From Strigamia acuminata (lineage: Eukaryota > Arthropoda > Chilopoda > Geophilomorpha > Linotaeniidae): a DNA stretch of 64,000 nucleotides. The notes beneath the pieces are model-generated. The model did no database searches and was not told where the DNA came from. It saw only the letters and a list, made by a program, of their open reading frames with translations. Positions 28,896 to 39,731 of this stretch are shown here, piece by piece. A program made the position numbers and the translations under genes. Where the stretch lies: positions 11,773,060 to 11,837,059 of the forward strand of contig OX442314.1 in NCBI GenBank assembly GCA_949358305.1. Direction: 5' to 3'. The number at the start of each line of letters is the position of its first letter. Positions within the stretch are counted from its first letter, which is position 1.

Positions 28896-29970
28896 AGACT
28901 ATATCGTCGTGTATACATTTAATTATTATATATATCATTTGGAATTTCATGATTTTTCATTCGATTGAAAAGAAATTCCAAAGTGTAAATGCTCAAATCA
29001 CTCATCGGTTGAAACTATGTTAATTAAATTAATTAGAATATTGGAATATCAAAAAATGTATACTGTACAATTTAGAATTTATTGGGTTGGGTACAATACT
29101 GATCTTGTTTGTATATTTTTAGGTATCGATTGTACTGTTAAATAATTTCTTGTTTTCGCAATAAATTTTTTTGTGTGTTTTTTTTCTTCGTTTTTTGTTA
29201 ATTATTTTTATTTTTTGGTTTGTTAAACATGGATGACGTTATGAGACACGTAATTACACGTTCGCGCCACTTGAGTCTTGAGTAAATTCAAGGTTACGTC
29301 TGGAGAACGGACCAGATTTAATTATTTGGTTTGAAATATTTGGATTTATATTTGCAGTGGGCAGTTTAATCGAATAAAAATTCTTTTGAATTGTCCTTGA
29401 TTAATAATTTACGTTGTGCGTTTTATTTATGTGGTTATATAAAAGTAACATTTTTCATCGATTTCTTGACTGTTACTGCAAAAGTTGTTGTGTCCAAAAA
29501 CAATTTATTTTTTTATTACACTAAACTGTATATAAAGCAGTAAACACGTGTCTATACGTAATAAATTACGCCCATCAATTTGCGTCAATGGATATTTTTA
29601 GTTTTGAAAACTAAACAAACGACAAAAAAAATTGTTAAAACATTTTTTTTTTTTTTTTTTTATTTTTAATTTTAATTTATTAAAAAGCAACTTTCAAACT
29701 AATAACGCCTCGATTTTATCAATAAAATTCACAATACGGTTTTTTAAAAAACGCGCGTTTTATTATTAGTATTTAGTAAACAAATCACGACACCTTGTGA
29801 GTGAAATATGAACTAATTCAATGGCAGAAAACGGAGCATCGAATAGCAACGTGGTGCAACGAATACCATGTGGACGAAGTGTTGACGTTTTTCACTCCTG
29901 ATTTTTTTGAATTCCAAAGTTGTTGTCAGTTGTTAACGCAATTTTGAACCGCAACTCGAAAACCATAGAA
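28896..29970. other. Intergenic region upstream of the TRNT1 cluster
   Basis: AT-rich. Contains 3' flanking sequence of the small gene, with an AATAAA near 29160, a T-run near 29650, and presumably the promoter of the first TRNT1 copy just before 29971. A short frame from the ATG at 29821 stops before reaching the TRNT1 frame. Confidence 0.4.
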
Positions 29971-31732
29971 ATGAAACTGGATACACCAGAATTCCACTCG
30001 ATCTTCACTTCGGAAATGAAAGATTTAATTAACATTTTTCAAAGACACAATTATGAATTACGAATCGCAGGTGGAGCAGTTCGTGATTTGTTGATGCACA
30101 AGCAACCGCACGATATTGATTTCGCATCGAATGCTACACCCGAACAAATGAAAACAATGTTCACCGAGGAAAACATTCGCATGTTTAACACCAAAGGAGA
30201 AACGCACGGAACTGTTTCGGTTCGAATTAACGATAAGGAAAATTTTGAAGTGCGCGTAACGAGTGTATATTTTGAGAGCATTTAAAATTGGTTTTAAAAT
30301 TGAATTTAATTGTAGATTACGACTCTACGAATTGATGTGGTCACTGATGGTCGTCATGCTGAAGTGCAGTTTACTACGGATTGGTATATAGATGCAAATA
30401 GGCGAGATTTGACTATAAATTCCATGTTTTTAGGTATTCTGTGGTTTGTTTTTGATGAATTTTTGGTCAGGTTTTAATTTTTATTTTATTTTTAAAGGTT
30501 TTGATGGAACGGTGTATGATTTTTTTAATGGGATTGAAGATTTAGAAAGCAAAAGGATTCGATTTGTTGGTAATGCGGTCGCAAGAATCAGGGAAGATTA
30601 TCTCAGGATTTTGAGATATTTTAGGTAATAAATGAGGAAAAAAAATTTGGATTGCCCTAAATGTTGGTTTTCGTAAAAATTGAATTTTTTAGTTGATCAA
30701 AAATCGAATTTTTCAAGAAAAAATTGATTTTTCTAAAAAAAAAAAAAACAATAAAATAAAATTTAAATTTATTCAGGTTTTATGGTCGGATTTCTCAGGA
30801 ACCCAACAAACACGATCCCGAAAATTTAAAAACAATTCGAGATAATGTAAACGGATTGACCGGTAAAACAATACATTATTTAAAAAGAAATAAAAATAAA
30901 ACATTTTAGCTATTACTTAACTAAATTTAACCTTAGGAATTGCTGGTGAAAGATTATGGACGGAATTAAAGAAAATCTTAACAGGAAATTTCAGATTTGA
31001 TTTAATGAAAACAATGCTAGAAGTTGGCATTGCACCACACGTAGGTAAACAAACAAAACGAAATTAAATCCACAATTTATTCTAATTTTCCCAATTTTTC
31101 CTAGGTTTACATGGCAATCTAAACACGAACGAATTCGATATGCTCTTTGAAAGAGCCGCTGATTTTCCAATGCATCCAATCACAATAATCGCATCGTTAC
31201 TCGCAAACGAAGCCGAAATGTTGGCGTTTAACGAACGAATTAAATTATCGCGTTTCGAAAGGGAATTGGGTTATTTCATAATCGCTCATCGAGAGGATAA
31301 ACCTTGCGAAGACCCTCTGCAGCCATACCAAGCGCTTATGGTTTCAACGACGGGGAAAGAATCGGACACGAGAGAATGGGTCGAACAACTTTTGAGCTAT
31401 CGAGGCGATAGTAAACTGTTGACGGAATTTAAGAGTTGGAAAGTAAAGGATTAAACTTTGAAATGTGTTGTGAAAATGTATTTTAGAGTTTTTGTTTTTA
31501 GTTGCCCAAGTTTCCCGTGAATGGACATCAGTTATTAGACCGAGGGATTGTCGGGGGAACCAGATTCCAGGGGATAATGGCGGCCATGAAGAAACGTTGG
31601 CTTAGCAGTTCGTTTACATTAACGGCTGATGATTTGTTAGCAAATTTTGATGAAATTGTTCAGGATGTTGATGAACAATATCCTTGTTCGAGTAAGGGGA
31701 AGAAAAGGAGCAAAAGAGGCTTGAAACAATAA
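29971..31732 (+). CDS. TRNT1: CCA-adding tRNA nucleotidyltransferase, copy 1
   Basis: Seven exons (29971-30249, 30316-30433, 30498-30624, 30777-30862, 30937-31044, 31105-31442, 31502-31732), 428 residues. TRNT1 adds CCA to tRNA 3' ends without a nucleic acid template. All class II motifs are intact: GGAVRDLL with the metal-binding pair in [33 protein letters not shown], the amino-acid template [12 protein letters not shown] and the neck [13 protein letters not shown]. The first ATG begins MKLDTPEF, aligning with the internal start of the human protein; no leader precedes it, so a cytosolic/nuclear enzyme is inferred. The C-terminus is basic ([12 protein letters not shown]). First of four tandem copies and the most conserved. 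Confidence 0.96.
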
Positions 31733-32059
31733 AATTTGTATTTTTTTTTTAAAATATTAAATCTTGTTTTTTATTTATTTATTCTTTTTCACTTTTTGCA
31801 CCAAGATTGCGGCATAAAATTGATCGAGCTATCAAAACAAAAGTTTTAAATTAATGGTTTAATTCTATTTGTATCGTAATATTTATTTTTGCCTATTTTA
31901 CTCTTTTTGTAAATAGCGCGCTGGACGCCATTTTTGTATTTTGGAAAACCCGGAATACGGAGAGGAAAGTATCTCAAAAAGCAGGTAATGTTCATTAGCG
32001 TCTACTTTTCACATGAATAAAATACTTTCGAACCAGGAAAAATCGTGCTTGTATCAAGT

Positions 32060-33869
32060 ATGAACTCTGGAATTTGCGTTTTTCATTCGCGGTATTTTTT
32101 TGGACGCATCTATCAAAAATGCAACCAGAAACGAAAGTTGTCACAACTTACCTTAAAAAGTCGAATAAATGGCTCGCAACAACGGACGAAATTTTCATCT
32201 CAAGCTTTAACGACGAAGCAACGATCACCAACAACGATCAAGTTGAACAGCCCAGAATTCTACGCTGTATTTACACCTGAAATGAAAACTCTAATTAATA
32301 CTTTCGAAAAACACAACTGCGAATTGCGGGTCGTCGGTGGCGCAGTTCGCGATTTATTAATGCAAAAACAACCATTGGATTTCGATTTTGCCTCACCCGC
32401 TACCCCCGAACAAATGAAAAGAATGTTCCGGGATGAAGAGTTTAATACGTTCAAAGACACGGGGGAGACTCACGGCACTGTGTCAGTCAGAATCAACGAC
32501 AAAGTCAATTTTGAGGTGACAGAATTAATTATAATTACAACAACGTTTGAATTATATTTTCAAATAGATTTCGACACTGAGAATTTTCGTTGTCGGAAAT
32601 GGGCGTCGATCAAAATTGGAATTCACCACAGATTGGTGTTTGGATGCATCCAGAAGAGATTTAACCGTAAACTCCATGTTTTTAGGTTTGTTCACTCGAT
32701 TTTAAATTAATTTTAAATTAATTATACGAATTTTTTAAAGGTTTTGATGGGATTGTTTACGATTACTTCGATGGTATTGAGGATTTAGAAAATAAACGCA
32801 TTCGATTTGTTGGTAGTGCTGTGGACAGAATACGAGAAGATTATTTACGGATATTCAGATACTTTAGGTAAGGATTTCTTAATTATATCAAATTTAAATG
32901 ATTTTCAAAAAATATTTATTTCCAGGTTTTATGGTCAAATCGCTAAACAGCCAAACGATCACGATCCTGAAGTCCTAAAAACTATTAAAGATAATATAAG
33001 TGGACTTTCTGGTGGGGTATTTAGATTTTTCGATAATAATAAAATAACAAAAATAGTTAAAATACGGTTAATACGATTTAGGAATTTCTGGAGAACGAAT
33101 GTGGATGGAAATGAAAAAGATTTTGTGTGGAAATTTCAAATTTGAATTGATGAAAACAATCTTGGAAGTAGGCGCCGCACCTTACTTAGGTTTGTGTAAG
33201 TGAATGGTTTTATGAGATCTTATATTTTTAACACTTGAATTGTTTCTAGGTTTATCCCACGATGTAAATACCGAAGAGTTGGAAGCACTGCGCGTAAAAG
33301 CGGGTTGTTTTTCACTGCATCCCGTCACGATAATGTCATCGCTGCTTAAAGACGAGGGAGAAATGTTAATATTTAATCAGCAAATGAAGTTATCCAAGTA
33401 CGAAAAAGAGTTGGGATATTTCCTTATTCGCCATCGAGATGTTAAACACGAAAATGGGCTAAAACCGTACGAGGAAAGCGTCGTTTTGGGGTTAGAGAAT
33501 GAAAAACATTTACGAGAACGAATCGAGCAAGTTTTGAGTTATCAAGGTGAAGAAACGTTGTTAGCGGAGTTTAAAAATTGGGAGGTACAAGATTATATAC
33601 TGATAAATTATTTTAAATAATTAAACAAACTGAAATTGTTCGTTTATTTATCGCAGAAACCAAAGTTTCCCGTGACGGGCCATCACCTTTACAGATTGGG
33701 AGTTCCTTATGGGAGAAGAATGAGCTACATTACGATGGCGATGAAGAAACGTTGGCTCGAGAGCTCCTACACTTTAACGGAAAATGATTTGTTAGAAAGT
33801 TTTGAAGAAATTGTTGGCGAAGTTAACGAACAATATCCTAAACATGAAAACAAAAAACAAAAAAGTTAA
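32060..33869 (+). CDS. TRNT1: CCA-adding tRNA nucleotidyltransferase, copy 2
   Basis: Seven exons (32060-32515, 32568-32685, 32741-32867, 32926-33011, 33082-33189, 33250-33584, 33657-33869), 480 residues. The N-terminal extension of about 65 residues is rich in Arg, Lys, Ser and Thr with almost no acidic residues, a likely mitochondrial presequence. Motifs kept: GGAVRDLL, the pair in [39 protein letters not shown] and [13 protein letters not shown]. One change stands out: the strand TTLRID of copy 1 is STLRIF, losing a conserved acidic residue, and the following GR loop is altered (VVGNGRR). Exon lengths 2-5 equal those of copy 1, so both derive from one spliced ancestor by DNA duplication. 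Confidence 0.94.
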
Positions 33870-34103
33870 TGAATTGTTGATTTGTTTTGATTTAAATTGA
33901 AGTTTAATTTTTTTTTCATTAAGCGACTAAAAACATACATACATTCGTGTCAAGGAAAAAAAAGTCATTATTTAAAAAAATGAAGTGTCTCGAAAAAAGC
34001 AGAAACTTAAAATAATTTACTGTAGGTTGAACATATCGCCACTTTTGGTAAAATAAATGTTTATCTCCATCGGATGTTGGCCACCAGGGAAGTGGCGGCA
34101 AAT

Positions 34104-35189
34104 TTACATATTCGAACTAAGTGGTTCTCCTGTATGCATTACAACATGACGTTTTAAATTTCCACTTTCAATACAGGAATAGGCACATAAATGACACTTG
34201 AATGGTTTTTCACCTGTATGAGTTGCAATATGTGTTTTTAAACTTCCACTGTCAATGCAGGAATAAGCACAAAGATGGCACTTGAATCGTTTTTCACTTG
34301 TTACGAGTTGCAATGTGTTTTTTACATAATACGCGTGATTTTTGGGCCACGAAAAAGTGAAATTTCGGGACACGAGACGGTTCAAGACCCGAAAAATTAA
34401 ACATTTCAGGACACGGGACGGTCCGGGACCCGAAAAATTCAAAATTTTCGGGACACGGGACGGGTCAGGACTGAAAAATTGGTCCTGTTCTCATCCCTAG
34501 TACAAAGATGGCACTTGAATGGTTTTTCACCTGTATGAGTAGCAATATGTCTTCTTAAATTCCCACTTGTAATAATCACATAAATGACACTTGAATGGTT
34601 TTTCACCTGTATGAGTTGCAATATGTTGTTTTAAACTCCCACTTGTAATACAGAAATAATCACAAAAATGACACTTGAATGTTTTTCTTCCCGAGTGAGT
34701 TCGCATATGGATAACTAATATTTGTTTAAGCCTAAAAGAAATTGAACACACTTGGCATTTGAAGGGTTTTTCACCAGTATGTTGTTTTAAACTCCCACTT
34801 GTAATACAGGAATAATCACAAAAATGACACTTGAATCGTTTTTCACCTGTATGAGTTGCAATATGTTGTTATAAACTCCCACTTGTAATACAGGAATAAT
34901 CACAAAAATGACACTTGAATCGTTTTTCACCTGTATGAGTTGCAATATGTTGTTTTAAACTCCCACTTGTAATACAGAAATAATCACAAAAATGACACTT
35001 GAATGTTTTTCTTCCCGGGTGAGTTCGCATATGGATAACTAATATTTGTTTAAGCCTAAAAGAAATTGAACACACTTGGCATTTGAAGGGTTTTTCACCA
35101 GTATGTATAAGCATGTGATTCAAAAGTGAATAAAATGAGCATGAATAATCACACAAATTGCAACTGTAACGCTCTTGTTTCCTCTTCAT
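34104..35189 (-). pseudogene. C2H2 zinc-finger gene, broken array
   Basis: Tandem C2H2 fingers with the linker TGEKPFKC, of the kind that bind DNA. From the ATG at 35189 the frame MKRKQERYSCNLCDYSC runs through three complete fingers and stops inside the fourth: TAA at 34869-34871 replaces the AAA (Lys) of sister fingers. Beyond it the array continues with further fingers, then loses frame near 34575 by a deletion of about 8 bp, and is interrupted at about 34326-34500 by an unrelated repeat. The last two fingers (about 34104-34310) are intact but detached. A 324-bp segment (for example 34661 versus 34985) is duplicated almost exactly. A short three-finger protein remains possible, so decay is likely but not proven. 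Confidence 0.7.
34326..34500. mobile_element. Repeat insertion within the zinc-finger array
   Basis: About three imperfect units of roughly 41 bp containing CGGGACACGGGACGG and GACCCGAAAAATT, ending TTCTCATCCCTAG. It replaces part of a finger unit. The right end resembles ends of hAT-type elements, but no matching left end was found, so the class is open. Confidence 0.55.
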
Positions 35190-35770
35190 TTTGAATATTA
35201 ACGAGACTCCAAGCTCTGTGTACAAAACATTTGCTTCGTAAACTGGCAGATAAGATATCACTCAATCACATCGAAAATAAACAATCTGAAATTAAAAGAA
35301 TTCAAATATTATTGGTTCATTTTATAAGCAAGTAGGCAAGTGAAAAAGTGCACTCTTCCCTCATATCCTTAGTTGTTAGCAATACCAAGCAAAAACAAAT
35401 TCCTTTCTGCATCCAACTCACGTGTCACTTACGTTTTCTAAATATTTAGAAAAATAATTTCTTCTTTTTGACGCTCAGGCGGGTAACCCAGAGGCTCCAG
35501 CTATTCCCATTTCTCACAAAAACAAATGTTATTATCTCAAGTTGTTGGATCGGAGCCCTTTCAATATTTTTTGTTTTATCCATGCATGATGTTCAACTTC
35601 GATTTCTCAAACACGTATTCCAGGTCCAAATACTTTGGATCGATTTTATCTGACGCGAAATAACTCGGACGTGACAACAACTGTTGTTTTAGTATTCAAG
35701 TAGTCTTGGTTTTGAGGCACATCTTTAATAAGCTGCGCCGTCATTAGTTGGTTTTAGCGGGAAAAAATGT

Positions 35771-37602
35771 ATGCGTCCTGTGGCGCTAACAGTGGTAGAA
35801 ACACGAACTGTCAAAGCAATACGATACGGCGCTGTAAAACTATCTGCAAAACAACTGATTGAAGTAATGAGCGCCAAATTGTGCACACTGTTTAATCAAA
35901 TTCGGTGTAACAAGTTTCTTACGTGCAAAAGTTGGCACGATGGGATTCAACGGCGGATCCAGACACGTCATCCGTCTACGTTGAAGTTGGACACGCCGGA
36001 ATGCCGAGCGATATTCACGAGCGAAATAAAAAAGTTGTTTAACGTTTTTCAAAAACACAATCACGAATTAAGGATCGTCGGAGGTTCAATTCGCGACTTA
36101 TTGCTGCGTAGAAAAATTGGAGATGTTGATCTAGCATCGAGTGCTACTCCCGAACAAATGCGAACGATGTTTGAAGTGGAAAACATTCGCACGTTCAACA
36201 GCAGAGGAGAAAAACACGCCACTGTCACCGTCCGAATTGACGATAAAGATAATTTCGCGGTACACTGAAATAATAAAAATAACACATTAATGTCTAAAAT
36301 AACTTTTTTTTTTTTTTTTATAGATTACGAGCTTAAGAAAAATTATTGTAACGTCGGATTCAGAAAGTGAGCAAACTAAACTTGAATTCACTAAAGATTG
36401 GTATTTAGATGCATCTTGCCGAGATTTAACAGCAAATGCTATGTTTATGGGTAAATTTATTCAATTTTTATTTGTTTAAATAAAAAGAGAAGATGTTTTT
36501 TTTTAAGGTTTCGATGGAACCGTGTTCGATTACTTCAATGGAATTGAAGATTTGGAAAATAGAAGAGTGAGATTTGTCGGCAATGCTGCGGACAGAATAC
36601 GAGAAGATTATTTCAGAATTTTGAGATATTTTAGGCAAGATTTTATTAATTGATAAAAATGTGATTTAAAATTACATTTTTCCATTTTAATTTTAGGTTT
36701 TATGGTCTAATCGCCAGGGATCCGAACAGCCATGATTCCGATACTTTGAAAATAATTAAAGAAAACATAAGCGGGCTGAGCGGAGTTCCAAAATCGCGTA
36801 TTTGGACCGAACTGAAAAAAATTCTATCTGGGAAATTCGGACCGGAAATATTAGAACAAATGCTGGAAGTTGGGATAGCGCCGTACATAGGTATACAAAA
36901 TAGTGAACAAAATTGAATATTTGCTAATTTTTTGTTGTTTAAATTGCAGGATTACCGGAAAATTTGAATTTTAATGAGTTTGAAAAGTTCCGCAAACAAG
37001 TTGCCGATTGTCCGATACACCCCGTCACCACACTAGCATCGCTTCTCAAAAACGAGGCGGACATGTTGGGATTTACTAAATACATGTTGATATCGCATTT
37101 TGAAGAAGACCTAGGAAATTTTATCGTAACTGAGCGAGAAAAGATGCCGCTCGATCCCTTGAAATACTATCAAGAAATGATGATTTTAACGTTAGGAATC
37201 CACAAGGAATTGAGGCAGTCGATCGAGCAGTTGTTAATTTATCGCGGAGATGTAATGTTATTAAAGGAATTTCAAAATTGGGAGGTAAACTTGTATTTTG
37301 GATGTTTTAAATGCATTTTTTATTTAATTTTTTTTTTTACATTTTTTATCGATTTTCAGATGCCCACGTTTCCAGTGACGGGTTTACAGCTCGTAGAACG
37401 AGGACTTTTGTCCACGGGGAGACGACTGGGCTTCGTAAAGCGGGCTTTGAAGAAACGCTGGTTTGACAGTTCGTTCACCCTCACGGCGGAAGATTTGTTG
37501 GATAGTTTTAAGGAAGTTTCGGCAGAAATCAATGAACATTTCGAAACACTTTGTAAATCGGAAAAGACGAGAAAGAAAAGAAAAAAGAATTTTGGTTTAT
37601 GA
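35771..37602 (+). CDS. TRNT1: CCA-adding tRNA nucleotidyltransferase, divergent copy 3
   Basis: Six exons (35771-36259, 36324-36450, 36508-36634, 36697-36890, 36950-37284, 37360-37602), 504 residues. Exon 4 equals copy 1 exons 4 and 5 fused without the intron, and the intron after 36634 has a GC donor (AG/GCAAGA). The leader is basic, with a possible second start at [13 protein letters not shown], so mitochondrial targeting is plausible. The metal pair is kept (DVDLAS), as is [12 protein letters not shown], but several conserved positions differ: GGSIRDLL for [16 protein letters not shown] for the HGT motif, LRKI for [16 protein letters not shown] with Cys (codon 36417-36419) for the first Arg of RRD, and GVPKSRIW for the SGER neck. 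The open frame is intact, so it is not an obvious pseudogene. Confidence 0.92.
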
Positions 37603-37678
37603 TCGGTTTTGTTTTTTGTTATTATTTGTATAAAGATTTCGAATAAAATAAAATAAAACCACAAAATAAATGTCTTAC

Positions 37679-37766
37679 CTCGCGTTTTTCAGTTTAAAAA
37701 AAGCCACTAAACGATTTTGTACGTTCCGTCTTAAGTTCTGCGCCTCACAGATGTCTCGTGTTATCT
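37679..37766 (-). other. Orphan exon-like segment
   Basis: An 88-bp open stretch on the minus strand with a strong polypyrimidine acceptor (TTTCAG/AGATAAC) and a good donor (GCGAG/GTAAGA). It would encode TRDICEAQNLRRNVQ then NRLVAFFKLKNAR. It lies 3' of the Myb/SANT-like gene and may be an alternative downstream exon of it; no partner exon was found. Confidence 0.4.
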
Positions 37767-38132
37767 CTGAAAAAAAAAAACACAAATTATTCGGTTTTTT
37801 AATAATTTTCCACAGAATTTAAGCAGAAATTTAAATTTACCAAAATAACATGACATAATCATTCAAATTTATTAACCCAAATAGAAGAACTAATTTATTT
37901 ATTAAACATTACTCATTGAATGATAAAATGTAGAAAGAAATCCTATAATTAATATTCACATTTTGTTGATAAAAAACTAAAGATTCAATAAATTATAGAT
38001 ACAATTGAAAATCTCTTTCTTTTCCATTCGCAGTAAAAGATCAAGATTACTCAATATAAATACATAAATAACACATTATATCGTTGTAATGTTTTTTTAA
38101 ATTTGTTTTTAAATGCAAAACGAGTAAATTTC

Positions 38133-39144
38133 CTAATAAAATTGTGATTTTAACTTTAATTCCGCTTGTTTAATCTCCAACTGCAGCTGCAGTTCGCGTA
38201 TTTTCAGCTCCATCATTTCCTTCTCGTGCTTCCTTTGAATATTTTCTTGATCTCTATTCCATTGCCATTTTTCCCTTTCAAAATCAAGCTGTGCCAATTT
38301 TACTTTCACCATAGCGTTTTGTTCATTGTTTTTGTCTTCCTGTCTAGCCGAATATATTTTCAGTATTGTGTCAGAAAAATTATTCTTTTTCCCACTCGTC
38401 GAAGCACCCGATGCTGAAAATGTTTTCATCGCCTTGACCGTCGTCGGTTTGCCGTTAACCGGCGACTGCGACTGCGACAGCGGAAGTTCAATTTCATCCG
38501 CATCTCTGCAGAATTTTTTCCTCGCACTGCCAAGTTCACTTATTTCGAGATCGTCGGCATTTTCGTTGCTTTCGTTGAAACTTTCTTGAGATAAATTGTT
38601 GTCATTGTCGAGATCATCTTCGCTCTTGATTATTTTCCCATCGATGTCGTTATAGATGGGACTATTCTGCTGAATCCGGTCGTATTCTTGATCGAGGATC
38701 CAAAACCACGGACACAGCTTGGTAATTGCACCTAGAAATAACGTTTTAATTTAATATACATTCAATTCTTATGTATATATTCGAGCAATGCCTTGAAATG
38801 ATTGCACTCCTTCGGTTTCCAGCAGATCTTGTCCACTTTCTTGGGCCCACTGTTTCGTTTTTTTGTATTTATTCTTCAGAAATGTCTCTTTTGAACTTCT
38901 CGAGTTGTTACTTCTGTTGAAAATCCCATTTTCTTCGAACATTCGCTGCAGCCAATCCTTTTTTTTCTCTTCCTGTTAGAATAAATCGTTTTGGGTTACT
39001 CGGGGACACGGATTTTAATTCTCTTTTTCGCATTTTTTCATTTGTTACCTTTTCCCGGTAGGGATGTTCCACCATCCATGAAGCCAACCGAATATTTTCC
39101 TCTGTTTCCGATTTAGAATTTCTTGACAATCTCGCTTCATTCAT
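38133..39144 (-). CDS. Myb/SANT-like DNA-binding protein with C-terminal coiled coil (tentative)
   Basis: Three exons, 39049-39144, 38792-38972 and 38133-38731, encode 291 residues in phase. The N-terminal third has the tryptophan spacing of Myb/SANT-like (trihelix-type) domains: RLASWMVEHPYREK, WLQRMFEEN, FLKNKYKKTKQWAQES and ITKLCPWFWILD. A polar, acidic middle and a C-terminal coiled coil (QLDFEREKWQWNRDQENI, LRELQLQL-type heptads) follow. Such proteins are often chromatin factors or domesticated parts of Harbinger-type transposons; I infer nuclear DNA binding only. The intron after 38792 starts with GC (CAAG/GCATTG), an unusual donor forced by the reading frame. It lies antisense between TRNT1 copies 3 and 4. 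Confidence 0.6.
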
Positions 39145-39731
39145 GTTTGGGGTTGTAAAATTAAAAAAAAAAAACTAAACTTTTATTTCCGAGCAATAAA
39201 TAGCCCTTGTTTTGTTGCCACCTCTAACCTTCCTCTCGGTATTGCTAAGATGAGAACAACAACAACAACAACTTGTGGGTGTTTTTGTTTCCGAGTGAAA
39301 ATAAACGAGAATATCGTATGAAACTCGGAAAATTGTACATTTTCGAATGTAAATAATCGTGCTTGTTATTTATCACATTAAAACAAAAACGAGTTACGTT
39401 CTAACGCTAAACTTCTCGTTTTATCCGAGGAAACTACCAACGAGTGCGGAATTATGGGACATTTCCTGGCGGTGGACGTGGACCTGGTCGCAGCAGACGA
39501 CGATTCATTTTTCACGATTTTTCATCGTAAAAATAAATTAACGAACCAATTTTTAAATTTTTAAATCTTTAAATCTGTAGCGGACGGTCAAATAAAATTA
39601 CAAATACACTATTTAATTAAATTGTTTACATTTTTCTGCTTGTCTTGTTGCGCACTGTAGCCAGCAGGAGCGCTAATGTTGCAATGTTTTGAATTTTCGG
39701 ATGCCAATATATCTTCATCCACAACGAAAAG

